DNA from: Lachnospiraceae bacterium
GTDB lineage: Bacteria > Bacillota > Clostridia > Lachnospirales > Lachnospiraceae
Length of the DNA: 64,000 bases
NCBI GenBank assembly: GCA_910575775.1
Contig: CAJTEY010000009.1
Location: 62,001-126,000, forward strand
Reading direction: 5' to 3'
Shown: positions 52,787 through 61,073 of the stretch, piece after piece
How positions within the stretch are numbered: position 1 is the stretch's first letter
Layout of the letters: each line of letters opens with the position of its first letter
Position numbers and translations under genes: made by a program
The notes under the pieces: generated by a model
Told to the model about the DNA's origin: nothing
The model's input: only the letters and a program-made list of their open reading frames with translations
The model's database searches: none

Positions 52787-53935
52787 TTATGCCTTCACCG
52801 CGCGTCCCGACTTAATCACCTCAAGAAGCACAAATTCCCCGTCTGCAATCAGAATATCCGCGCGACGCCCAGCCAGCAGCATACCGCACTCTTCCTCAAG
52901 CCCGACTGCCTCCGCCGGATTGCGCGTAGCCGCCCTGACCGCTTCCTCCTTCGGCACACCCATCTGAATCGCCGTTCTCATACAGCCGAACAGACTGGTT
53001 GCGCTGCCCGCAATGGTGCCGTCTTTTAGTAATGCCCGGTTCCCTTTCACAATCACCGGCTGGCCACCCAGGGCATATTCTCCGTCCTCCATGCCGGTCG
53101 CCATCATGCTGTCGCTAATCAAAATCATCCGCCCTGCCCCGAAAAGCTTAAATGTACTCTTCACCACGCAGGGATGAATGTGAATGCCGTCGCAGATCAG
53201 CTCCGCCCTGGTCTCCTCATTCTCCGCCGCCGCGCCGATCACGCCCGGTTTCCTGTGGGTGAATGGCGGCATCGCATTATACAGATGCGTCACATGATGC
53301 GCCCCCGCCTCCATCGCCGCTTTGGCCGTCTCATAATCGGCACAGGTGTGGGCTATGGAAAAGCGGAAATCGCCTCTGCACTCACGGATACAATCCATCG
53401 CACCCTCTGTTTCCGGCGCAATCGCCACCATGCGGATCATGCCTTTGGCCGCCTGCTGGAGCCTCTCAAGCATCCGTCTGTCCGGCGTTCTGATATAAGC
53501 CGGATTCTGCGCACCCTTTTTCTCCTCGGAAATAAAAGGCCCTTCCAGATAAATACCCCGCAGAACATCCTTTAAGGGAACGTCCGCCTCCAGAACTTCC
53601 GTCTCCACTGCATCTGCTGCCACCGCACAGATTCCCAGAAGCTGCTCCTCGGAAAGCGTCATGGTCGCCGGACAGATTGTGGTAGTGCCATGGGTCATCT
53701 CATAGGACGCGATGGCGCGCAGCGCCTCTGTCGTACCGTCGCAGAAATCATAGCCCGCGCAGCCATGGAAATGAATGTCAACCAGTCCGGGAAGAATGTA
53801 TGTCTGCGCCTCTTTCTCCGTAAGCGCACCGGCCTCGCACCGCTCCACTCTCTCAATCCGTTCCCCCTCTATCGCCACTTCGCCCGGTTCAAAGCACATC
53901 TTCTCCATGTAAACCATCCCTCTGATTATACGCAT
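52787..53935 (-). CDS. nagA: N-acetylglucosamine-6-phosphate deacetylase
   Basis: Amidohydrolase that makes glucosamine 6-phosphate and acetate from GlcNAc-6-phosphate. Metal site motif VDIHFHGCAGYDF near residue 53, catalytic-zone HVTHLYNAMPPFTHRKPG and ISDSMMATGM with the aspartate. 382 aa. GGAGAGAGGGT precedes the ATG. Next gene upstream is nagB, so the pathway GlcNAc-6-P to fructose-6-P is encoded together. Confidence 0.95.
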   Translation of the reverse strand: MRIIRGMVYMEKMCFEPGEVAIEGERIERVERCEAGALTEKEAQTYILPGLVDIHFHGCAGYDFCDGTTEALRAIASYEMTHGTTTICPATMTLSEEQLLGICAVAADAVETEVLEADVPLKDVLRGIYLEGPFISEEKKGAQNPAYIRTPDRRMLERLQQAAKGMIRMVAIAPETEGAMDCIRECRGDFRFSIAHTCADYETAKAAMEAGAHHVTHLYNAMPPFTHRKPGVIGAAAENEETRAELICDGIHIHPCVVKSTFKLFGAGRMILISDSMMATGMEDGEYALGGQPVIVKGNRALLKDGTIAGSATSLFGCMRTAIQMGVPKEEAVRAATRNPAEAVGLEEECGMLLAGRRADILIADGEFVLLEVIKSGRAVKA

Positions 53936-54012
53936 ACCCTCTCTCCTTTCTGGCCTGTTATCGAATATTTTCGGTTTCTGACTCTGCTTAGAGCAGATTC
54001 GAAATGCTTCGC

Positions 54013-54744
54013 CTATCGCGGAAAATCTGCAAGGGCCGCCTCGTCTCCTACCAGAATCACATCGTTGTGAAGCTGTAATACGGATGCCTGCACTTCGGGG
54101 GTGATCGGTCCGAGGAAAGCTTTCTTTACGATCTCACGCTTGCCTTCTCCCGTGACAATCACCACGATCTTTTTGGCCTGCATAATGGATCCGATGCCCA
54201 TAGTATACGCTTCTGTGGGCACTTCATCCATAGAACTGAAAAACCGCGCGTTGGCTTGTCTTGTTGTCTCTGAGAGTGTCACACAGTGGGTCTCTTTCTC
54301 AAACGTACTTCCCGGCTCGTTAAAACCGATATGACCATTGTGTCCCAGACCCAGAATCTGCAGATCGACACCTCCGTGAGCCTTTATAATCTCTTCATAA
54401 TCCCTGCATGCCTTCTCCGAATCCGGCTCCAGGCCGTCCGGCACATAGGTATTCTTCTTATCAATGTTAATGGAATCAAACAGGTGGGTATTCATAAAAT
54501 AACGGTAGCTCTGGTCATTATCTCCAGCAAGCCCCCTGTATTCATCCAGATTGATGCTGTGCACCCTGGAAAAATCCAGATCTCCCTGTTCGTACCGTCT
54601 GATCAGCTCCTCGTAGGTGCCGACAGGCGTAGATCCCGTCGCCAGTCCCAGCACACAGTCAGGTTTCATAATCACCTGCGCCGATATGATGTTCGCGGCC
54701 ACACGGCTCGCATGGTTGTAATCTGCTGCACAATAAACTCTCAT
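54013..54744 (-). CDS. nagB: Glucosamine-6-phosphate deaminase
   Basis: Converts glucosamine 6-phosphate to fructose 6-phosphate and ammonia. Substrate loop GLATGSTPVGTYEEL near residue 34, catalytic region NLDEYRGL and LGLGHNGHIGFNEPGSTFE. 243 aa. Its ATG overlaps the stop of the response regulator gene as ATGA, so regulator and enzyme are translationally coupled. Confidence 0.96.
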   Translation of the reverse strand: MRVYCAADYNHASRVAANIISAQVIMKPDCVLGLATGSTPVGTYEELIRRYEQGDLDFSRVHSINLDEYRGLAGDNDQSYRYFMNTHLFDSINIDKKNTYVPDGLEPDSEKACRDYEEIIKAHGGVDLQILGLGHNGHIGFNEPGSTFEKETHCVTLSETTRQANARFFSSMDEVPTEAYTMGIGSIMQAKKIVVIVTGEGKREIVKKAFLGPITPEVQASVLQLHNDVILVGDEAALADFPR

Positions 54745-55553
54745 CCTTTACCTCCGTTCTGTTCCGTTCCCCAGTGGGTATTTCGATATTCTCCGGCTGA
54801 CATTCCCTCCATCTTCTTAAATACGCGGGAAAAATGCGCCAGATCCTGGAATCCTACCTGTTCCGCCACGTCACAGATCCTCAGCGAAGGATCTTTTAAC
54901 AGTTCCTTCGAGCGGTCCATGCGGGCGCCGTTTAAAATATCCGAAAAAGTTTTTCCTGTATGCTTGTTTAAAAGTTTCGACAGGTGCCACTGGCTGACAT
55001 ACACCTGTTCTGCCACATCGGAGAGCCGCAGCTTCTCCTTTGAATTGCTCCTGATATATTCCAGGGCATTACTGACGATAAAGCTGTTGGCCTCGCTGTT
55101 CTCCTCAGTTTCCGGCGGCTCTGCAAGCGCCTCCCCGATTTCTTCCGCCGGCACAAATGTCATTGCCGGCGTTCCCATCTGATCAAGCCGCCTTGTCACA
55201 GTGTCAACCGCTTCCTCCAAATCATTCATTTTAGAAGGTTTTAGCAGGAATCTGGACACGCCCAGTTCAATTGCCTGTCTCGCATACTCAAATTCCCGGT
55301 ATCCCGTCAAAATGATAATCTGCATATCGGGGAACTCCGATTTCAAACCGGCAATCATTTTCAGGCCGTCCATCTTCGGCATACAGATATCCGTAATCAC
55401 GATATCCGGCCGATTTTCGCGGATCAGCTCCATTCCTTCCTTTCCGTCACCGGCAGTTCCTATCACCTGACAGTTCCAATTCCCCCATGCCATTGTCTTG
55501 GACAATCCTTCTACGATCAATGGTTCATCATCGATAATTGCCACTTTGTACAT
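54741..55553 (-). CDS. AraC-type response regulator (YesN-like)
   Basis: N-terminal receiver domain with acidic pocket IIDDEP and phosphoacceptor Asp in IVITDICMPKMDG, and a C-terminal AraC helix-turn-helix pair (LSDVAEQVYVSQWHLSKLLN, ICDVAEQVGFQDLAHFSRVF). 270 aa from the ATG at 55553, with GGGGGATAGCA before it. It is the natural partner of the YesM-type kinase at 59115-60911 and probably activates the adjacent sugar transporter genes. Confidence 0.93.
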   Translation of the reverse strand: MYKVAIIDDEPLIVEGLSKTMAWGNWNCQVIGTAGDGKEGMELIRENRPDIVITDICMPKMDGLKMIAGLKSEFPDMQIIILTGYREFEYARQAIELGVSRFLLKPSKMNDLEEAVDTVTRRLDQMGTPAMTFVPAEEIGEALAEPPETEENSEANSFIVSNALEYIRSNSKEKLRLSDVAEQVYVSQWHLSKLLNKHTGKTFSDILNGARMDRSKELLKDPSLRICDVAEQVGFQDLAHFSRVFKKMEGMSAGEYRNTHWGTEQNGGKG

Positions 55554-55655
55554 TGCTATCCCCCACATAGTATCACTACTCTAATGATACCGAAATCTCT
55601 CCCAAATGTCCATCCGTTCTTTTATCCTACTTCCATATGCAAAACTTCAAACCAT

Positions 55656-55752
55656 TGCGGAGAATGCTTCTTTTCAAGCATTCTCTTATGCGAGACTTAG
55701 AACTTCTCCGCGAAGCAGCCCTTGCTGCAAGTGGCTAGAAGTTCTTCTCGCA
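55656..55752 (-). repeat. Dispersed structured repeat, copy R7
   Basis: Hairpin GAGAATGCTT/AAGCATTCTC (55660-55685), outer stem TGCGAGA (55689-55695) with TCTCGCA (55746-55752), inner stem AGAACTTCT with AGAAGTTCT, and apical hairpin GCAGC/GCTGC (55715-55728). It starts directly after the stop codon TAA of the downstream permease gene and separates the transporter from the response regulator. Confidence 0.92.
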
Positions 55753-56613
55753 TTAGCCTTTGACCGCTCCCGCTGTCATGCCTTTGATGATCTGCTTTTG
55801 CAGACAACAGTACACGATAATGACGGGAACGATGATCAGCGCTACCACAGCCGCCATCAGACCGTAATCGGTTCCCTCCTTGGCACTGATGTTGTTGAGC
55901 ATCATGGTGATACTGTACATATCCGGCCTTCTCAGGAAGAAGGACTGGGTAAACAGATCATTGTAGCTCCAGAGGAAGGAGAAGATTGCCACCGTCGCAA
56001 AAGAGGGCTTTGTCAGAGGCATAATCACCTTAAAGTAAATCTGGAAAGCATTGCAGCCCTCCATGTAAGCCGCCTCCTCCAGCTCGATGGGCAGCCCCTT
56101 AATATAACCGGTCAGAACCACCATCGCAAAGGCCATATTTCCGGCGATCTGCGGCAGGATTACCGACAGCATGTTGAGGAACCAGCTTCCCGTGCTTGCG
56201 ATACCCCATTTGAACTCCATCTGATATACCGAGATGACCGTTGCAAAAGCCGGGAACATCATCGCGCCGACCACAAGGGAATTGATCAGATTCGAACCGC
56301 GGAACTTGTATCTGGCAAGGGCATAAGCGCCCATACCCGCAAGCAGCACCACCATCAGAGCCACCATAGTGGAGATAAACAGGCTGCTCTTATACGCCCC
56401 GAAAATGTCCGTCGTATCAAACGCTTTTCTAAAGTTCGCGGTCGTAAACAGATCTCCCAGAGGAAGCGCGAAAGAGTTCTCCAGAATCTTATTTTTAGCC
56501 TTGAAAGCGTTCTGTATCACCCAGAGTATCGGATAGACCGTTGTCAACGCCCAAATAATCAAAATCACATACACCACGATCAGTCCGGGTGACATCTTAT
56601 TTTTCTTCGCCAT
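55753..56613 (-). CDS. Carbohydrate ABC transporter permease (MalG type)
   Basis: Inner-membrane subunit with six helices and the EAA loop that contacts the ATPase (ELEEAAYMEGCNAFQIYFKV). 286 aa. It ends at the TAA that abuts repeat R7. Belongs to the CUT1 group of oligosaccharide importers; the ATPase (MsmK type) is not encoded in the window and is probably shared. Confidence 0.93.
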   Translation of the reverse strand: MAKKNKMSPGLIVVYVILIIWALTTVYPILWVIQNAFKAKNKILENSFALPLGDLFTTANFRKAFDTTDIFGAYKSSLFISTMVALMVVLLAGMGAYALARYKFRGSNLINSLVVGAMMFPAFATVISVYQMEFKWGIASTGSWFLNMLSVILPQIAGNMAFAMVVLTGYIKGLPIELEEAAYMEGCNAFQIYFKVIMPLTKPSFATVAIFSFLWSYNDLFTQSFFLRRPDMYSITMMLNNISAKEGTDYGLMAAVVALIIVPVIIVYCCLQKQIIKGMTAGAVKG

Positions 56614-56628
56614 AGTCTCTCCCTCCTC

Positions 56629-57513
56629 CTAGTAATCTTTTTCACGGAAAACCGCATTGACAACCTTGGCAAGCACTACACCGAGCACCACAATCAGAAC
56701 CGCCAGCGCTGCGCCGTAGTCCACGTTCTTAGTCTCCATCGTCTGATAGTACATGTATGTACCGGTCAGGAACGTCGTCTTAAGGGGCATCCCCTTGGGG
56801 AACATTACCCAGGGCAGATCGAACACTTTGAGCGCACCGGTAACCGCCAGAACACTGCACGTACAGATCACATTGTGAAGCATCGGAACCGATATGTAGC
56901 GCACCCGCTGCAAGGCTGTCGCACCGTCGATTGTGGCCGCCTCATACAGCTCGTCGGAAATGTTGTTCAGTCCCGTAACAAGAATAACAAAGTAGAATCC
57001 CACGTACTGCCACATAACCGGCGCCATCATCGTAACAAGGGCGATTCCTTCCGCCTTCCAGTCTGTCAGATCCTGCTTGCCGAGCATTTCCAGAACCTGA
57101 TTGACCATACCCTTATCACGAAGAAAGATCAGGTTAAACATCAGTCCTAATGCCGTCGCGGAAATCACGATAGGGAAGAAATAGAGCGTTCTGAAAATCT
57201 GTTTTCCCCTGCCGATATTGTCAACCATAAGCGCCAGCACGATGGCAATTCCAACCTGTCCCACCAGGGTGACAAGCATCATAATGATCGTATTCTTCAC
57301 GGAGGTCCACACATGCGGATCGTGCAGCATCTCCTCATAGTTGGTGTACCAAGGCGCGTTAAACTCAGTTGCCGTCGCGCCAAGCTGTTTCAAGTGCATA
57401 AAGCTATTGATAATTGTTTTAAAAAACGGATAATAGAGAAACAGCACCATGAACAAAAACGCCGGAAGAAGAAACGCCAGTGCCGGCTTTTTATTTCGAT
57501 ATATATTAGCTCC
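56629..57513 (-). CDS. Carbohydrate ABC transporter permease (MalF type)
   Basis: Six predicted helices, starting AFLLPAFLFMVLFLYYPFFK, and EAA loop ELYEAATIDGATALQRVRYI. 294 aa from the ATG at 57513, preceded by GGAGGTGGCTT; the six-codon extension is not needed. Encoded 15 bases before the MalG-type permease and after the binding-protein gene. Confidence 0.93.
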   Translation of the reverse strand, partial: GANIYRNKKPALAFLLPAFLFMVLFLYYPFFKTIINSFMHLKQLGATATEFNAPWYTNYEEMLHDPHVWTSVKNTIIMMLVTLVGQVGIAIVLALMVDNIGRGKQIFRTLYFFPIVISATALGLMFNLIFLRDKGMVNQVLEMLGKQDLTDWKAEGIALVTMMAPVMWQYVGFYFVILVTGLNNISDELYEAATIDGATALQRVRYISVPMLHNVICTCSVLAVTGALKVFDLPWVMFPKGMPLKTTFLTGTYMYYQTMETKNVDYGAALAVLIVVLGVVLAKVVNAVFREKDY

Positions 57514-57600
57514 CATAAGCCACCTCCACACTTTCCCTGAAACTTTTTTTTAAAAGGGGCAGGGTAATCCCCCGCCCCTTCAAATACTCCCCTATGTGAT

Positions 57601-59001
57601 TTACTGATTGTGATAAGCCTCAAGTCCTTCTGCTACTGCATCCTCAGCTACCACTCTGCCCGTCACGATCTCAGGCATGCCGTCGAAAGTGGATACGCGG
57701 CAGTCGCCTGCGAACAGATCCTGTACCGCACCCGTCAGAGATGTGGTGCCCGCCATCATGTTCATTGCCTTGATCTGCAGAACATTGAATTCAGAAGTGT
57801 CAACTTCCGGTGCGTTCTTAAGTGCAGATGCACCGTGCTGTGCAAACTTGGGAACCATCTCGTCAGAAGTCAGATACTCTACAAAGCTGACTGCTGCATC
57901 CCTCTTCACAGGATCGTCCCACGCCTTTCTTGTGATAAAGTATCCGGAGGAAAGACCGCCCACCAGATCGGTTGCCTTTCTGTCTCCCTTGCCGGGTACA
58001 TAGGTTACGTCAAACTTATCTAACTTCGCGGAATCCAGAGTTGCCGGATCGTTAGGGTCGGACTGGCATGCGCCCACGATACCGCCGACTTTCCAGGAAC
58101 CGTCGATCAGGAATGCAGCCTTGCCTTCCGTAAACATAGCGAAAGTCTCATCGTCTGTTGCGGAGAGCGTGTTCTCCGGGAAGTATCCCAGCTCATACAG
58201 CTCTTTGATATCGTTCATGCCCTGCACCCATGCCTGGCCGTTCTCGTCGCCCGCGTTCTCCGGGATCTCCAGATGGGTTGCCGGAGACTGGTTGTTGAAG
58301 ATCGCAAACTCCCACCAGTAATGAGGGATGTTGCCGAGAGCTGCCGCGATCGGAGCGTAACCCGCTGCCTTGATTTTCTCACAGTCTGCCTTGAACTGAT
58401 CCATCGTGTAGTCTGCGCCGGGCATTGCCACGCCTGCTGCCTCAAGAATCTCGGTGTTTACAAACATTGCCTCCCAGAAACCGTTTGCCGGCACTGCATA
58501 TTTTTTATTGTCCACCAAGGACGCTGTGATCAGGTCTTCGTTCATGTTGGACGCGTAGTCGGGATACTCTTCGCGGATCTCGTCGATGGAAACTACCTTG
58601 CCCGCCTCGATGAAGCTGTTGGAGTCTGCGCCGTTAAAGAAGAACAGTACATCCGGCTCAGAGCCTGTCTCAAAGTCTGTAGCGACTCTTGTCTTAAAGG
58701 TCTCGTCTGCGGTTGCGGAAGTGTCAACTACTGCATTGCCTGTCTCTGCTTCCCAGGCCTTTACCGCGTCCTTATAGTTCTGTGCGTTGGAATCCTCACC
58801 TGCGAAGGTGGTGGTTACAACCAGCTCTACAGATCCAGCAGACTCTGCCGCAGGCGCTTCCGCCTCTGCTGCCGGAGCCTCTGCTGGCGCATCCCCTTCT
58901 GTGCCGGCCGCTTTTTCAGCCCCGCTGCTGTTTCCGCATGCTGTCACGGATAATACCATAGCGCCTGCCAGCATCGCTGCCATCATTCTTTTTTTCATCA
59001 T
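57601..59001 (-). CDS. Sugar-binding lipoprotein of a CUT1 ABC transporter
   Basis: Extracellular solute-binding protein. Lipobox LSVTAC (C22), an Ala/Glu linker of about 35 residues, then the family 1 binding fold (VELVVTTTFAGEDSNAQNYK, MNDIKELYELGYFPENTLSA, FTEGKAAFLIDGSWKVGGIV). 466 aa. Located upstream of two permeases and next to a sensor kinase. The neighbours suggest an N-acetylglucosamine-containing saccharide, but the fold does not show this. Confidence 0.94.
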   Translation of the reverse strand: MMKKRMMAAMLAGAMVLSVTACGNSSGAEKAAGTEGDAPAEAPAAEAEAPAAESAGSVELVVTTTFAGEDSNAQNYKDAVKAWEAETGNAVVDTSATADETFKTRVATDFETGSEPDVLFFFNGADSNSFIEAGKVVSIDEIREEYPDYASNMNEDLITASLVDNKKYAVPANGFWEAMFVNTEILEAAGVAMPGADYTMDQFKADCEKIKAAGYAPIAAALGNIPHYWWEFAIFNNQSPATHLEIPENAGDENGQAWVQGMNDIKELYELGYFPENTLSATDDETFAMFTEGKAAFLIDGSWKVGGIVGACQSDPNDPATLDSAKLDKFDVTYVPGKGDRKATDLVGGLSSGYFITRKAWDDPVKRDAAVSFVEYLTSDEMVPKFAQHGASALKNAPEVDTSEFNVLQIKAMNMMAGTTSLTGAVQDLFAGDCRVSTFDGMPEIVTGRVVAEDAVAEGLEAYHNQ

Positions 59002-59114
59002 ACCCTTATTCCTCCCTTTCCTTTTCAGATCGCTTTATCTGTTGTTTCTTTATGTACTTATCATACTCCGCAAAGGAGGAACATAAAATTGTTGGGATTG
59101 TTCTTTTTTGCCTT

Positions 59115-60911
59115 TTATTGTTCGCTTGGCACATCCATTTTGAGCAAAATTGTGCTGACTGTATCATCATTTTCATTGCCGTCTATAAATAGTCCACAAT
59201 CCGGCCCGTATATCATCTTCAGTCTCTGGTCAACATTACGAATGCCCAGACTGACACGCTTCTCTTTTGACAGCTCAATGTCCTGCGACAAAATTCTGTC
59301 AATCCGCTTTCTGTCCTCTTTTGTCAGATGACCGTTGTCCTCCACCTCGATGCAAAGATACCCGTCCGCCCGCTCAAACAGTCTCAGCTCCAGCTTTCCC
59401 TGCTCGGTAATATCCATGCCGTGCTCCACCGCATTCTCCACTATCGGCTGAATAATCAGCCTGGGCACCTGCAGCGACATAAGCCGCTCGTCAATCTGCT
59501 TCGTACAACTGAATTTCACCCCGAAGCGCTGGGATATAATATAGAGATAGGCGTCCGCGTAGGCCAGCTCTTCCGCTACGGAATGGAACTGTGCCTCCTT
59601 TCGGTTCATCGTCTCCTCCAGCATGGTGGAAAGCGCCTCGATCATACCGCTCACCTTGTTATTACCATTCAGACGCGCCTCCCAATTTATGATCTCCAGT
59701 GTATTGTTCAGAAAATGCGGGTTGATCTGTGACTGCAGCGCCATAATCTTTGCATCCCGCAAGGCAACCTCCTCCAGATAAATTCTTTCAAACTGGTTCT
59801 TGAGCTGCAGGGACATATGGTTGAAGGACTCCTTCATACGATAAAACTCCTCATTGTCCTCCTCGTTTGCTATCTGTATGCCAAGCTCTCCCTCCCGGAC
59901 CGTGTCTGCGGCAATGATCAGCTCCCCCAGCGGCACTGTCACCTTCTTATGGAAGAAACGCATCATCTGTACGATCAGTGGAATCATAAACAGAAACAGA
60001 ATCAGGAAGAAATACTGCATCACTGCCATCTCCGCATAAGTCACACTGTTGTCCAGGCTGATCATAAGCACCATCGTTCCGCCATAGGTTTTGATTCTGC
60101 GGTATGCATGCGAGTAGCCGCCGCCCTTGTACTCATACACCGCGTCCTTCTCCCCGAGCGCATCCATGATATACGCGTAGTTGTGCTCCGGGCTTCCTTC
60201 ATTTTTGACAATACCCGGAACAAGCAGTTCTCCGTTCCAGTACAGGGCGGCATCCGCGTAGCCCCATATTCCCGCATAGCTTTTCATCAGGGAATCCTGA
60301 TCCAGTTCCAGGGTCAGCACAGCGTAGGGCTCAAACTTAGCAGTCACCAGATTCCTGACCATATAAATTTTTCCCTCCACTCCCACTAAGGTGGTTCCCG
60401 TATCGAGCGTCTCCGCCACCTTCAATATTTTGTCCCGCGCTTTGGTGTTAAAAAAGCGAATATCCTGATAGGAGCCGCCGTTACTCTCGTTCAGGGCATA
60501 ATAGCAGCTTCCCGGTTCATTTAATACCACCAGTTCCGCTGTCCTGCAGTTGTCGTCATAGGCATACTGCTGTCTTAAAAATTCTTCTACACTGTTCCTG
60601 AATTCCGTGCGATCCTCCACACCCCAGTACTGCCTGTAATATTTCGCAATCACCGCCATATAGGAGGCATTCTTTGACGCGGTCTCACAGTCTTTTAACT
60701 GGATCTGCATGATTTCAACCGTCTTTTCAACGGACGACTGGATCGTCTGCTCCACCTGCCCAAGCACATTTCGGGTCATCAGAAAGATGACCCCGCATAT
60801 CATTAAGAACAACGGCAGAAACCACCCAAACACGAGCCTCCTTACCATGCTCCATCTGAGTGATTTCCGCTTTCTGTTTTCCCTCTTATCTTTTCCTGCC
60901 ATTCGATTCAT
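59115..60911 (-). CDS. YesM/LytS-type sensor histidine kinase
   Basis: Two membrane helices (about residues 29-47 and 283-305) enclose a ~235-residue extracellular sensor. A HAMP domain follows, then the His_kinase motif LQSQINPHFLNNTLEIINWE with the phosphorylated His, and an HATPase with PIVENAVEHGMD and GIRNVDQRLKMIYG. 598 aa. It should sense sugar outside the cell and signal to the AraC-type regulator encoded after the transporter. Confidence 0.94.
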   Translation of the reverse strand: MNRMAGKDKRENRKRKSLRWSMVRRLVFGWFLPLFLMICGVIFLMTRNVLGQVEQTIQSSVEKTVEIMQIQLKDCETASKNASYMAVIAKYYRQYWGVEDRTEFRNSVEEFLRQQYAYDDNCRTAELVVLNEPGSCYYALNESNGGSYQDIRFFNTKARDKILKVAETLDTGTTLVGVEGKIYMVRNLVTAKFEPYAVLTLELDQDSLMKSYAGIWGYADAALYWNGELLVPGIVKNEGSPEHNYAYIMDALGEKDAVYEYKGGGYSHAYRRIKTYGGTMVLMISLDNSVTYAEMAVMQYFFLILFLFMIPLIVQMMRFFHKKVTVPLGELIIAADTVREGELGIQIANEEDNEEFYRMKESFNHMSLQLKNQFERIYLEEVALRDAKIMALQSQINPHFLNNTLEIINWEARLNGNNKVSGMIEALSTMLEETMNRKEAQFHSVAEELAYADAYLYIISQRFGVKFSCTKQIDERLMSLQVPRLIIQPIVENAVEHGMDITEQGKLELRLFERADGYLCIEVEDNGHLTKEDRKRIDRILSQDIELSKEKRVSLGIRNVDQRLKMIYGPDCGLFIDGNENDDTVSTILLKMDVPSEQ

Positions 60912-61073
60912 GGGTCTCCCATCCTTTTTTCAGCGGTGATCCCGCTTGTCTCACATGGGTTTATTATATCTGGTAATCCCGTTTCCCGCATTCCTTTCTT
61001 TTCAATGCAATATCAGGCAGCGTCCCCTTAAGTCTTTCCCAAAAAGACGCTGTCTGATATATAGTTCCTTTCC

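Noticed and set aside
53983-53997. TCTGCTTAGAGCAGA hairpin shortly after the nagB stop as an eighth repeat copy
   Set aside because: It lacks the arm, apical and GAGAATGC modules of the family. It may be a simple weak terminator or processing hairpin between nagB and nagA.
10911-55752. Interpreting the seven dispersed repeats as ordinary intrinsic terminators
   Set aside because: No copy is followed by a T-run on the transcribed strand, they contain three or more stems, and R3 lies within an operon whose genes must be co-expressed.
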